A DNA stretch of 64,000 nucleotides from Acidobacteria bacterium UBA2990 (GTDB lineage Bacteria; Acidobacteriota; Vicinamibacteria; Vicinamibacterales; UBA8438), in assembly GCA_002347025.1 (NCBI GenBank), contig DEAE01000024.1, positions 403,852 through 467,851 of the forward strand, in the 5' to 3' direction. This document shows, piece after piece, positions 34,083-43,458 of this stretch. Position 1 is the stretch's first letter. Each line of letters starts with the position of its first letter. Position numbers and translations under genes: made by a program. The notes beneath the pieces are model-generated. The model made no database searches, was not told where the DNA came from, and was given only the letters and a program-made list of their open reading frames with translations.

Positions 34083-36503
34083 ATGTCTATACCTAGACAA
34101 ACCCTAGGATTCACGCTGGCAGCCTTGTCGATTGCTGCAGGGCCTGCGCTAGCGCAGAGCCCTGTGGTGGATGATGATTATCTACTACTCCAACGCTACT
34201 GTGTTGGTTGTCATAACGACCGTACGTTAACAGCAGGTTTGTCGATTGAGGGCGTGGACCTTGCGCATGCCGGTGAGCTTGCTGAGGAGGTGGAGCTTTG
34301 GGAGAAGGTGGTGCGAAAGCTGCGCACTCGTGCTATGCCGCCACCTGGTCGCCCCAGACCCACAGAAGTAGAGTATGAACGCTTTGCGAACCGTCTCGAA
34401 ACGTCGATTGATGCTGTCGCCGATTTTCGGCCGAACCCAGGACGCCGTCCGGCAGTGCATCGGTTGAATCGGGCGGAATATGCTAATGCTATTCGTGAGT
34501 TGCTGGCCATTGAGATCGACACGCAATCACTATTACCCGCTGACGATTCCGGGTACGGGTTCGACAATATCGCTGATGTGTTGTCGATTTCTCCGATGTT
34601 GACCGAGCGCTACCTCTCGGCGGCTCGGAAAGTCAGCCGCTTGGCGGTTGGTGACACAACGCAGGCCGCGTCCACACACATCTTCGGTGTCGATAAGCTC
34701 CTGAAGCAAGACCAGCGTGTTAGTGATGACCTGCCGTTTGGCTCACGCGGTGGTTTAGCTGTTCGACATACCTTTCCAGTTGACGGCGAATACTTTGTCA
34801 AGGTTTATCTGTTGCGGACCTACGATGGCCGGGTGCGAGGGCTAGTGAACCAGCACGAGCTGGAGGTGCGGCTGGATGGCGAACTGGTTGAAAGGTTGAC
34901 CGTCGGGGGGGCGCTTGAGCCTGCTGAAAGCGACGACGGTACCCCGCGACGCCGAGATTTTCGGAATTCAGCGGATGATGGGCAAGAGGTGCGGTTTACG
35001 GCCTCGGCGGGTCCCCATATGTTGGCCGTAAGCTTTGTCGATCAAGCCTCTATGCTTGAGGGAATGCGTCGGCCAGATTATGCCGTGACGAGTTACGAGT
35101 ATGCTGGGGACCAGTCGGTTGAACCTGGCGTGAGCCGTGTGGAATTGCGTGGCCCCTACAATGTGACCGGGCGTGGTGATACCCCTAGTCGTCGCACTAT
35201 TTTTACTTGCTATCCGGGAAGCGAAGCCAGCCCGGCTGAAGAGGTGTTGTGCGCCAGAGAGATTCTTGGCGGGTTGGGGCGTCGCGCATTTAGGCGGACG
35301 TTGGAAGAGGCAGATGTCGAGATGCTGATGAGCTTCTACCGTCTCGGACGTGGTGGAGGCGACTTCGATGCCGGGATTGAGATGGCCCTGCGTCGTGTGT
35401 TGGTTAGCCCGGACTTTTTGTTTCGGCGGGAGCGCGATCCTGAGGGCGTAGTTTCGGGTGAGCCCTACCAGATTACCGAATCCGAATTGGCCTCACGGCT
35501 TTCCTTCTTCCTGTGGAGTGCTATTCCAGACGAAGAACTGTTGGGTCTTGCCGAACGAGGTGAGTTGCGCCAGCCTGGTGTGCTTGAGCAGCAGGTGGAG
35601 CGTATGTTGGCTGATCGGCGGGCGCGTTCACTAGTCGACAACTTTGGGGGGCAATGGCTCTACCTGCGGAACATGGCTTTGGTTGCGCCTGATCCCTACG
35701 CTTTTGCGGATTTTGACGCCAATCTGCGTGGAGCTATGGCTCAGGAGATGGAGCTGTTTCTCGATAGTCAGATGCGAGAGGACCATAGTGTCCTCGAGTT
35801 GCTAACGTCAGACCAGACCTTTGTCAATGAACGCCTTGCTGACCACTATGGGATCCCGAACATTTATGGGAATCATTTTCGTCGGGTGGCGCTGACTGAA
35901 GATTACGCGCCGCGCCGTGGGCTGCTTGGGAAGGGGAGCCTTTTGACGGTTACGTCCTATGCTCACCGGACCTCTCCTGTTGTGCGTGGCAAGTGGCTAC
36001 TTGAGAACATCCTCGGGTCGCCGCCGCCGCCACCACCACCAGACGTCCCGGCGTTGGCTGAGAACGACGATAGTGATGATCCACCACGGTCGGTGCGCGA
36101 GCGGCTTGAGGTGCATCGCGCTAATCCGGTGTGTGCCAGCTGTCATAGGGTGATGGATCCACTAGGTTTTGCTCTGGAAAATTTTGACGCTGTTGGGCGC
36201 TGGCGGGTAACAAGTGAGGCAGGTACAGCCATTGATGCGGCCGGTGAGTTGGCCGACGGGACGCCTGTGAGGGGCCCGCAGTCTTTAGCTGCAGCCTTAC
36301 TGAAACGCCCGGAGACATTCGTGACAACTGTGACTGAGAAACTGCTTACTTACGGACTGGGTCGCGGTGTAGAGTACTACGACGCGCCGGCGGTGCGTCG
36401 TATTGTCAGGGAGTCGGCGGATGATGATTACAGTTGGTCGGCACTGATTGCAGGTATTGCTCGCAGCGTGCCGTTTCAAATGAGGAGAGGTCCCGCGTCA
36501 TGA
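34083..36503 (+). CDS. DUF1592-family c-type cytochrome-containing protein (copy 2)
   Basis: About 806 residues with the same order as copy 1: signal peptide (LAALSIAAGPALAQ), haem motif CVGCH, DUF1587 (LNRAEYANAIRELLA), DUF1595, DUF1592 (FFLWSAIPDEELLGLA), DUF1588 and DUF1585, with a second CASCH near the C-terminus (NPVCASCHRVMDPLGFALENFD). A proline run (seven P) precedes DVPALAE. The frame is open from 34053; ATG 34083 starts the signal peptide. It overlaps the DUF1552 gene by 4 nt (ATGA). Periplasmic or surface location is inferred. Confidence 0.88.
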   Translation: MSIPRQTLGFTLAALSIAAGPALAQSPVVDDDYLLLQRYCVGCHNDRTLTAGLSIEGVDLAHAGELAEEVELWEKVVRKLRTRAMPPPGRPRPTEVEYERFANRLETSIDAVADFRPNPGRRPAVHRLNRAEYANAIRELLAIEIDTQSLLPADDSGYGFDNIADVLSISPMLTERYLSAARKVSRLAVGDTTQAASTHIFGVDKLLKQDQRVSDDLPFGSRGGLAVRHTFPVDGEYFVKVYLLRTYDGRVRGLVNQHELEVRLDGELVERLTVGGALEPAESDDGTPRRRDFRNSADDGQEVRFTASAGPHMLAVSFVDQASMLEGMRRPDYAVTSYEYAGDQSVEPGVSRVELRGPYNVTGRGDTPSRRTIFTCYPGSEASPAEEVLCAREILGGLGRRAFRRTLEEADVEMLMSFYRLGRGGGDFDAGIEMALRRVLVSPDFLFRRERDPEGVVSGEPYQITESELASRLSFFLWSAIPDEELLGLAERGELRQPGVLEQQVERMLADRRARSLVDNFGGQWLYLRNMALVAPDPYAFADFDANLRGAMAQEMELFLDSQMREDHSVLELLTSDQTFVNERLADHYGIPNIYGNHFRRVALTEDYAPRRGLLGKGSLLTVTSYAHRTSPVVRGKWLLENILGSPPPPPPPDVPALAENDDSDDPPRSVRERLEVHRANPVCASCHRVMDPLGFALENFDAVGRWRVTSEAGTAIDAAGELADGTPVRGPQSLAAALLKRPETFVTTVTEKLLTYGLGRGVEYYDAPAVRRIVRESADDDYSWSALIAGIARSVPFQMRRGPAS

Positions 36504-37858
36504 TCATTACAAAAATGGCCTTACCCCGGCGGACATTCCTACGCGGTGTTGGCGCTACGTTGGCTTTGCCGTTGCTTGATGGCATGGTCCCAGCGTTGTC
36601 GGCCATGCGGAACACGGTTGCAAAACCGACCTCACGGCTACACGTCTCCTATGTGCCGAACGGCATGATCATGGACCAGTGGACCCCACCGACTGAGGGC
36701 CAGGGTTTTGAATTGCCTAAAACCCTGGCGCCGCTGAAGCCGTTTCAGGACCGGATGACCGTTGTGACGGGTTTGGCCAGCGAACCAATGTTTCCGTTGC
36801 CTGGAGAGGGCACTGGTGACCATGTGAGGGCGGCAGCGGCATTTTTGACCGGTGTGCATCCAAAGAAGACGGAGGGCCCAGACATTCGGGGTGGTACTTC
36901 GATGGACCAGATCGCGGCTGCGCAGATTGGGCAGGCTACTCAGCTGACCTCACTCGAGCTGGCGCTGGACCCGAACGAGCTGATTGGTGCCTGCGAGGCG
37001 GGATGGAGTTGTGCCTATGCGAACACTCTATCGTGGCGCAATCCAACCACACCCCTGCCGATGGAGAATCAGCCACGTGCTGTGTTCGAGCGTTTATTCG
37101 GTGACACCGACGATACCAGTCAGGCGGCCCGGTTGGCGCGGATACGGGAGGACCGTAGCATTCTCGATTCTCTGGTACACGAGGTCGACACTTTTCGTCA
37201 CACGCTAGCTCCAGGCGACCGCGATAAGGTTAACCAATACCTTGACGCTATCAGAGACATTGAGCGGCGTATTCAACTTGCAGAATTACAGAGTGATGTT
37301 GAACTGCCCGAGTTGGCCAGACCCACCGGCGGTATCCCGGATACGTTCGCGGACCACGCACGGCTGATGTTTGATCTACAGGTGTTAGCCTTGCAGACAG
37401 ACATGACCCGTGTTATCACCTTTATGATGTCCAGGGAGGTCAGCCCAAGGACCTATCCTGAACTGGGCATCCCCGATCCTCACCATGGATTGTCCCATCA
37501 CCAAAACAATCCTGTACAAATGGAGAAACTGGCGAAGTTGAACAGGCACCATATGGATCAATTCGCCTATTTTCTTGAGCAACTTCACGCTACCCCGGAC
37601 GGTGACGGTTCTTTGCTTGACCACATGACTATGCTCTACGGGTCAGGAATAAGCGACTCTAATCAACACTTGCATGTGAATCTGCCTATTATGTTGATCG
37701 GTCAGGCAAGTGACCGAAGGCCGGGGGGGCATCATGTTCGTGTGACTGACGAAACCCCGCTGACCAACTTGCAGCTGAGTGTGCTCGAAAAGGTCGGTGT
37801 CCCCACGGATCGGCTTGGTGACAGCTCAGGCCGGTTGGCCCATCTGACGGACGTTTAG
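36500..37858 (+). CDS. Tat-exported DUF1552 protein (copy 2)
   Basis: A 452-residue DUF1552 protein with a twin-arginine signal (LPRRTFLRGVGATLALPLL). Shared with copy 1: VPNGMIMDQWTPP, GDHVRAAAAFLTGVHPKKT, CAYANTLSWR and LYGSGISDSNQHLHVNLPIMLIG. The two copies are clearly homologous but differ throughout, so this is an old duplication, not a recent one. The start overlaps the DUF1592 stop. A 12-bp hairpin follows the stop. Confidence 0.88.
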   Translation: MIITKMALPRRTFLRGVGATLALPLLDGMVPALSAMRNTVAKPTSRLHVSYVPNGMIMDQWTPPTEGQGFELPKTLAPLKPFQDRMTVVTGLASEPMFPLPGEGTGDHVRAAAAFLTGVHPKKTEGPDIRGGTSMDQIAAAQIGQATQLTSLELALDPNELIGACEAGWSCAYANTLSWRNPTTPLPMENQPRAVFERLFGDTDDTSQAARLARIREDRSILDSLVHEVDTFRHTLAPGDRDKVNQYLDAIRDIERRIQLAELQSDVELPELARPTGGIPDTFADHARLMFDLQVLALQTDMTRVITFMMSREVSPRTYPELGIPDPHHGLSHHQNNPVQMEKLAKLNRHHMDQFAYFLEQLHATPDGDGSLLDHMTMLYGSGISDSNQHLHVNLPIMLIGQASDRRPGGHHVRVTDETPLTNLQLSVLEKVGVPTDRLGDSSGRLAHLTDV

Positions 37859-37874
37859 AGCTTGAAGAGTGCTT

Positions 37875-37907
37875 CGGTCACCGGCTAACGGCTATAGCCG
37901 GTGACCG
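37875..37907. terminator. 12-bp perfect hairpin between convergent genes
   Basis: CGGTCACCGGCT, 9-nt loop, AGCCGGTGACCG. It lies 16 nt after the DUF1552 stop and 66 nt beyond the end of the convergent FmdB-like gene. No T-run follows on either strand, so it would not be a classical intrinsic terminator; it may stabilise both 3' ends. Confidence 0.6.
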
Positions 37908-37973
37908 ACATCGCTCAACCCTATGGGTTCGCGTCTCGCTCCCGATTAATCAAGTTCTAAGAAACTCTGGCAA

Positions 37974-38225
37974 CTAATGGTGATGGTGGTGGTAGGCCTC
38001 GTGTTCGGCGTGTGCCTTGTCACGCTGGATTTTCTTGGCATTTTGACGGGCTAGGCCGAGACTGCGTTGCCGTGTTCCATCTGAGCTTACTGAGGAAATC
38101 GAGAGTTGTTTCTCAAGCTCAGTGCTTTGGCAGGAAGGGCAGCTCGGCGTCGTTGCAGTTTTTGGAAGCACCAAGAGCTCGAATTGATGGTGACAGCTGC
38201 TACATTCGTATTCAAAAATAGGCAT
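37974..38225 (-). CDS. FmdB-family zinc-ribbon protein with a histidine tail
   Basis: An 83-residue protein beginning MPIFEYECSSCHHQFE, the FmdB/CxxC_CxxC_SSSS regulatory zinc ribbon, with the second pair CPSCQ. It ends in a natural run of five histidines (EAYHHHHH), which may add a metal-binding site. The start has GAGG 8 nt upstream. FmdB-like proteins are small and poorly understood; some are thought to regulate transcription. Confidence 0.85.
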   Translation of the reverse strand: MPIFEYECSSCHHQFELLVLPKTATTPSCPSCQSTELEKQLSISSVSSDGTRQRSLGLARQNAKKIQRDKAHAEHEAYHHHHH

Positions 38226-38586
38226 CTGTGAGTCCTCGCTACATAGCCTACCGGAGAAGGGCTCACATTTGCTACCACGACTGAGCGATTTTCAGGGTGT
38301 AAGGTGTGACGAGGGCCTCGTAGCCGTCCGTTTAGTGACCTTCAAGTCTGGGTTAGGTGAGTTGGCCATGAGGTTGCACTAAGTTGCTTTGCGAACTCTC
38401 GCAGGTGCTGTGTGGACAGCCTAAGGAATCGTCTTAGGGGGTACTGTTGGACGGGACCGTGGTTGGCGTCCCCACCCTGAGTGACCGATGCCCAATATAG
38501 GCAGCCTGAGATAGTGAATTAAGAGTTCATCTGGTTCCGAGAATATCTCGCCGAGAAGCTAAAGACTAAACCACAATGGTACCTTG
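38226..38586. other. intergenic, no gene seen
   Basis: About 360 bases between the FmdB-like and helicase genes, which are divergent. It must hold both promoters. I see no repeat or hairpin of note. CACAAT at 38572-38577 is a possible -10 for the helicase gene. Confidence 0.4.
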
Positions 38587-41130
38587 ATGCCTGCTCCGCT
38601 GTTTGACCTGCTACCTGCCGCCGGTTCGGGGCCGGATGAATTCCTTGGTCGGTTCCTCGAATACGTGGATGCTCAAGGGCTCACACTCTACCCGGCTCAG
38701 GAAGAAGCGATTCTCGCATTGCTTGAGGGAAGCAACGTGATCCTCAATACGCCGACTGGCTCTGGGAAGTCGCTTGTGGCGTTTGCCTTACACTTCGCTT
38801 CCATGGCTCGTGGGCGTCGCTCGGTCTACACCTGTCCAATCAAGGCGTTGGTCAACGAAAAGTGGATGGCGCTTTGTCGCGAGTTTGGTTCGGATCACAT
38901 CGGACTCGCCACCGGAGATGCCACGGTGAATCGGGATGCTCCGATACTTTGCTGTACCGCAGAGATTTTGGCGAATATGGCCCTTCGTGAGGGGACTGAG
39001 GCTGCGGTGGACGATGTGGTGATGGACGAGTTCCATTGGTATGCCGACCGTGACCGTGGGGTTGCTTGGCAAGTACCACTGCTCACGTTGCCTCAGGCCC
39101 GATTCCTGTTGATGTCGGCTACGTTGGGAGACGTGACCTTTTTTAACGAAGAGCTTACAGGGCGGACTGGCCGGTCCACAGTAACGGTGACCTCGAGTGA
39201 ACGTCCGGTTCCGCTCGAATACAACTACTCGGAGGTGGCTCTTGCTCAGGCTGTTGAGCGGATTGCCGAAGCAGACCGGGTGCCGGTCTATGTTGTCCAT
39301 TTCACTCAGAAAGATGCCGCAGAGAGCGCACAGAGTTTCACGAGTCTCAAGGTTGCCACCCGTGAGGAGAAGAAAGCGATCGCTGTGGCTATTGACGGGG
39401 TGAGATTCTCGAGTCCCTATGGGCCACGGGTACGGAAGTGGCTACTCCACGGCATCGGGATCCATCACGCAGGATTGTTACCGAAATACCGTGTGCTCGT
39501 TGAGCAGTTGGCACAACGGGGCTTGCTCAAGGTTATCTGCGGTACCGACACCCTCGGTGTCGGCATCAATGTTCCGATTCGAACCGTCCTGTTCAGCCGC
39601 CTGTGTAAGTACGATGGGAAGAAGACAGCGGTGCTGTCAGCTCGAGATTTCCACCAGATTGCCGGACGGGCTGGCCGGAAGGGTTTCGATGAGCAGGGCT
39701 TTGTCATGATCCAGGCGCCCGAACACGTCATAGAGAATTTGCGACTAGCGGAGAAGGCCAAAGCCGGGAAGAAGGTGGTGAAACGTCAACCACCTCGTAC
39801 TAATTTTGCGTCGTGGGACCGAGGTACTTTTGAGCGATTGGTCAATGCGAGACCAGAGCGACTTGCGTCGAGTTTCGCGGTCACCCACGCGATGCTTCTC
39901 AATGTGTTGTCGCGCCCTGGCAATGGGTGCAAAGCGATGCGGCAGCTTATCCGAGACAGCCATGAATCGGTGCAGGCTAAGCATGTGCATGTGCGGCGAG
40001 GCTGGCAGTTATTTCGGTCGCTTGTGTCACGCGGTATCGTCGAGTTTGTAGCTCAGGAGCCCGATGGAGCACGTTTACGGGTGAACGTTGAACTGCAAGA
40101 TGATTTTTCGATGGACGAGACGTTATCCCTTTATCTGCTTGAGACGATTCCTCTGCTTGACCTTGATACCGATGGCCATGAGCTTGATGTCCTTACCTTG
40201 GTCGAAAGTATTCTTGAAAACCCTTCAGCAATTCTACGTCGCCAATTGGATAAGCTCCGAGCGCGTGCGGTGGGTGAGATGAAGGCGGATGGGTTGGACT
40301 ACGAGCAGCGCATGGAAGAGCTCGAAAAACTTGAGTACCCCAAACCGCTTGCCGATTTCGTGTACTCCACCTTTAACGACTTTGCCGACCGTCATCCTTG
40401 GGTGGGTGAAGAGAATATTCGGCCTAAGTCGATCGTGCGTGAGATGTGTGAAACGTTGCGGTCGTTCCACGACTACGTGCAGGAGTATGACCTTGAGCGC
40501 ACTGAAGGACTGCTCTTGCGCCACTTGGGTAGCGTCTACAAGGTGCTCCGGCGAACGGTGCCAGATGGGATGAAGACGGACGCAGTCGTTGAGGTGGAGC
40601 TCTACCTTAGAGAAATGGTTGGGCAGGTTGATTCGAGTTTGCTCGATGAGTGGGAGCGTATGCGAGACCCAGCGAACCAGAGCTCGAGTGACAAAAATGT
40701 TGAGCAAGCTACCTTGCTGGACCAAGGAGCTCGCGATATAACCCAGGACGAGAGAAGGTTTATCGCTGCGGTCCGGGTGCGGATCTTCGCATTCTTGCGA
40801 GCCTGGTCGATAGGCCAAGATGAGATGGCGCTGAATACTTTGTCTGATGCTAACGGTGAAGCCACGTCGTGGAACCTCGACCGACTGGCCGAGATTCGAG
40901 AGGCGTTTGGTGCGGAGCACGGCTACTTACTTCTCGATCCAGAGGGTCGGAGTAGACGACACACTCACATCGACCGGACTAACCACGAGTCCTGGCGCGT
41001 TGAGCAGATGTTGATCGATAGTGAGCAACTCAACGATTGGGTTGCGGAGTTCGAGGTGGATCTAGGTGCGTCACGGAGCGCTGATGACCCAGTGGTTAAG
41101 TTGCGTCGCCTTGATGCTCTAGTGACCTAG
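38587..41130 (+). CDS. superfamily-2 DEAD/DEAH-box helicase with DUF3516-like C-terminus
   Basis: An 847-residue Ski2/HelY-like helicase. Seen: LYPAQEEAILALLEG, NTPTGSGKSLVAFAL (Walker A), VYTCPIKALVNEKW, DDVVMDEFHWYADRDRG (a DEFH box), LMSATLGD, VICGTDTLGVGINVPIRTVLFS and QIAGRAGRKGFDEQG. A long alpha-helical C-terminus matches the DUF3516 type. It should unwind RNA or DNA with ATP; the substrate is not known. It is a stand-alone gene. Start: ATG 38587 (TTG 38584 is adjacent). Confidence 0.9.
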   Translation: MPAPLFDLLPAAGSGPDEFLGRFLEYVDAQGLTLYPAQEEAILALLEGSNVILNTPTGSGKSLVAFALHFASMARGRRSVYTCPIKALVNEKWMALCREFGSDHIGLATGDATVNRDAPILCCTAEILANMALREGTEAAVDDVVMDEFHWYADRDRGVAWQVPLLTLPQARFLLMSATLGDVTFFNEELTGRTGRSTVTVTSSERPVPLEYNYSEVALAQAVERIAEADRVPVYVVHFTQKDAAESAQSFTSLKVATREEKKAIAVAIDGVRFSSPYGPRVRKWLLHGIGIHHAGLLPKYRVLVEQLAQRGLLKVICGTDTLGVGINVPIRTVLFSRLCKYDGKKTAVLSARDFHQIAGRAGRKGFDEQGFVMIQAPEHVIENLRLAEKAKAGKKVVKRQPPRTNFASWDRGTFERLVNARPERLASSFAVTHAMLLNVLSRPGNGCKAMRQLIRDSHESVQAKHVHVRRGWQLFRSLVSRGIVEFVAQEPDGARLRVNVELQDDFSMDETLSLYLLETIPLLDLDTDGHELDVLTLVESILENPSAILRRQLDKLRARAVGEMKADGLDYEQRMEELEKLEYPKPLADFVYSTFNDFADRHPWVGEENIRPKSIVREMCETLRSFHDYVQEYDLERTEGLLLRHLGSVYKVLRRTVPDGMKTDAVVEVELYLREMVGQVDSSLLDEWERMRDPANQSSSDKNVEQATLLDQGARDITQDERRFIAAVRVRIFAFLRAWSIGQDEMALNTLSDANGEATSWNLDRLAEIREAFGAEHGYLLLDPEGRSRRHTHIDRTNHESWRVEQMLIDSEQLNDWVAEFEVDLGASRSADDPVVKLRRLDALVT

Positions 41131-41341
41131 AGCCTTCCAGTGCGATTGACGGTCGTGAGTGCACGTGTAAGTTGCTAATGGTCGTGACCGGCTTGTCGGT
41201 GATGAGTTGCACCTCTATTTCTGGATGAGACTCTCCTGCAGGGCTAGAAGTTGGTTGATCCAGAGCACGAGGCCAAGGCCTGGTGTGGTCAGGGGGGAGT
41301 AAATGGACGGGTAGTATGTCGCGGCACCCAATGGAATCGTT

Positions 41342-43162
41342 CTATTCCGGTAGCGCGAAGGCTACTAGGCGTGGGCCGCCACCGATGGTGAGGGCAATAT
41401 ATTGTCGTCCATTGGCCATGTAGGTCATCGGTGTACCGATTGCTCCGCTCGGGAGGTCGATTGCACCAAGGGCCTGTCCTGTGGCCTTGTCGCGGGCTAG
41501 TAGTTGTGGCGCCCCGTCGGTGCCACCGTCGGCTGGGTCCGGTGTGTAAAAGTGCAGTACGGAGAATCGGTTGTTCGACGGAACGTAAAGGGTGCCGGTC
41601 TCTGGATCGACTCCGGCTCCACCCCAGTTGGCGCCACCGTCTATGGCAGGGCGTTGAATGGTCCCTGCTGGGCCTCCTTCTAGGGTACGGAGGGGCGGGG
41701 TGAAGATCGGGCCTAGCTTGAAGTCTCTCACTGCCTCCATTGCCATTGCCCGGATCTCGGGTGTGAAATCGACTAGGTCGTCGATGGTTACGCCTTGGTA
41801 TTCAAACGGTGGGGGCTTTGTCGGGAACGGCTGGGTTGGTGACGGTACCTCGCCCGGCATGTTGGTTGCTTGGGGGACGGGGCGTTCTTCGCTCGGCCAG
41901 ACGGGATCACCTGTCACTCGATCGAAGACATAGGTGAAACCTTGTTTGCTGACCTGTGCCAACGCCTGGATCGTTCGGCTGTTAACGGTGATGTCGAGCA
42001 GGTTGGGATGAGTGGGAAAGTCCCAGTCCCACAGGCCGTGGTGTATCGCTTGGAAGTGCCAGACCCGTTGGCCGGTCTCGACATCGACGGCGACAATCGA
42101 TTCCGAGAAGAGATTGTCGCCTGGGCGATCGGCTCCGTAGTAGTCGTTGGTAACTGTACCGGTAGGTAGATAAACATAGCCTAGGTTGTTGTCCCCGGCT
42201 AGCATTGACCAAACGTTGCCGTTCCCCGAATAGCGCCACGACTCGTTCAGCCAGGTGTCCGATCCGAACTCGTCTGGGCTATTGGGTACTGTGTGAAAGT
42301 CCCACTCATGTTCCCCTGTGCGTACATTCCAAGCTCGCACCCAACCAGGGGGTGCTTCTTTCGTGATACGCACATCGGCTATGTGTGAGCCATGGATCAC
42401 TCGGTCGCGTACAACGATCGGGGGCGAGTTAATGGAGTAAAGAAAGGCGTTGGGGTAGTCTCGATCATTGCGCGCCACCCTTGGAATACCGGCCATGGCG
42501 TCGATAATTCCGCTACCGTCCGGTCCAAATTCAAGGCAGGGGCGTCCGGTGCCTGCTTTGACGCAGACTAGGTAGCCCGCCCCCGTACCCCAGAAAATGC
42601 GTTTGTCGTTTTCGCCATCAGTCCAATAGGCGACGCCGCGCTGGGTCCACGGTCCACTCATCGAGGGCGTGCCTTCCTCGTAGGTCTTCGGGTTGAACAC
42701 CCAGAGGGTCTCGCCGGTAGTAGCGTCGACTGCCACGCCCTGTGAGAGTGGCGTATTAAAGTAGAGCACACCGTCGACCATCAGCGGCGTGGACTGAAAT
42801 CGGGATGGGTTTGGCGACTGGCCTTCGCGATATAGGTTCGGGGTGTCGGCGACCAACGACTCCACGATGGTCTCGAGTGGTGCTGACCATTCACCACCGT
42901 CTGGGGTGGTCAGGCTGACCCGATTGTCTACGGTGGTCCACTGCCAGACGACCTCAAGCTTGCTGAAGTTGGTAGCGTTAATCTGGTCGAGGGGTGAGTA
43001 CTTCTGGCCCGCAATATTCCCGGCATAGCTTCGCCACTCACCGTTTTCGGTGTCGTAGGTCTGCCACGGCTGAGTTGATTGGGCGTGAAGGGGGCATATA
43101 GGAACCAAACCCACAAGATACAATACCAGCAGGAGACGGGGGTCGGAGGGTTGATGTTTCAT
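41342..43162 (-). CDS. PQQ-dependent (quinoprotein) dehydrogenase
   Basis: A 606-residue secreted quinoprotein. Signal peptide (LLVLYLVGLVPICPLHAQ), then an eight-bladed PQQ propeller: WRSYAGNIAGQKYSPLDQINATNF, VDATTGETLWVFNP, VDVETGQRVWHFQAIHHGLWDWDFP, and a C-terminal GPRLVAFALPE. It resembles soluble and membrane glucose/alcohol dehydrogenases (gcd family) without the membrane domain. It would oxidise an alcohol or sugar in the periplasm and pass electrons on. The start follows GAGGTGAC. No c-type haem domain is seen, so the electron acceptor is separate. The substrate cannot be named. Confidence 0.88.
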   Translation of the reverse strand: MKHQPSDPRLLLVLYLVGLVPICPLHAQSTQPWQTYDTENGEWRSYAGNIAGQKYSPLDQINATNFSKLEVVWQWTTVDNRVSLTTPDGGEWSAPLETIVESLVADTPNLYREGQSPNPSRFQSTPLMVDGVLYFNTPLSQGVAVDATTGETLWVFNPKTYEEGTPSMSGPWTQRGVAYWTDGENDKRIFWGTGAGYLVCVKAGTGRPCLEFGPDGSGIIDAMAGIPRVARNDRDYPNAFLYSINSPPIVVRDRVIHGSHIADVRITKEAPPGWVRAWNVRTGEHEWDFHTVPNSPDEFGSDTWLNESWRYSGNGNVWSMLAGDNNLGYVYLPTGTVTNDYYGADRPGDNLFSESIVAVDVETGQRVWHFQAIHHGLWDWDFPTHPNLLDITVNSRTIQALAQVSKQGFTYVFDRVTGDPVWPSEERPVPQATNMPGEVPSPTQPFPTKPPPFEYQGVTIDDLVDFTPEIRAMAMEAVRDFKLGPIFTPPLRTLEGGPAGTIQRPAIDGGANWGGAGVDPETGTLYVPSNNRFSVLHFYTPDPADGGTDGAPQLLARDKATGQALGAIDLPSGAIGTPMTYMANGRQYIALTIGGGPRLVAFALPE

Positions 43163-43458
43163 GTCACCTCTACCTGGCTCGGCCTTATAGAGTTTGACCT
43201 TGTATTAATCTAGGTTGCTCATGAACAACATGGTTCAGCCTCGGAGGCGATCTGGTCACGCGACAACAGAGCCATGCAATGATCCTAAGGCATATTTGAG
43301 TGCCTATTTACCGGTAGTGACGTTGTGTCATCGGGACAAACCCTTCAGACTCTTTGAGCCGTCTGTGATGGCTGGTGTGGAGTTGGCGGCACAGGTTAGC
43401 TAACGACTAGGGTGCACCCTGCCGACTCTATTTTTCGATACTGTTATTAAGTTGAGCG

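Noticed and set aside
36023..36052. CCG/CCA-rich repeat in DUF1592 copy 2
   Set aside because: It encodes a proline run in a linker that copy 1 also has in a shorter, less regular form; no sign of a mobile or regulatory repeat.
40234..40920. 228-residue minus-strand frame inside the helicase gene
   Set aside because: Antisense shadow; no domain or ribosome site, and the helicase motifs are complete on the other strand.
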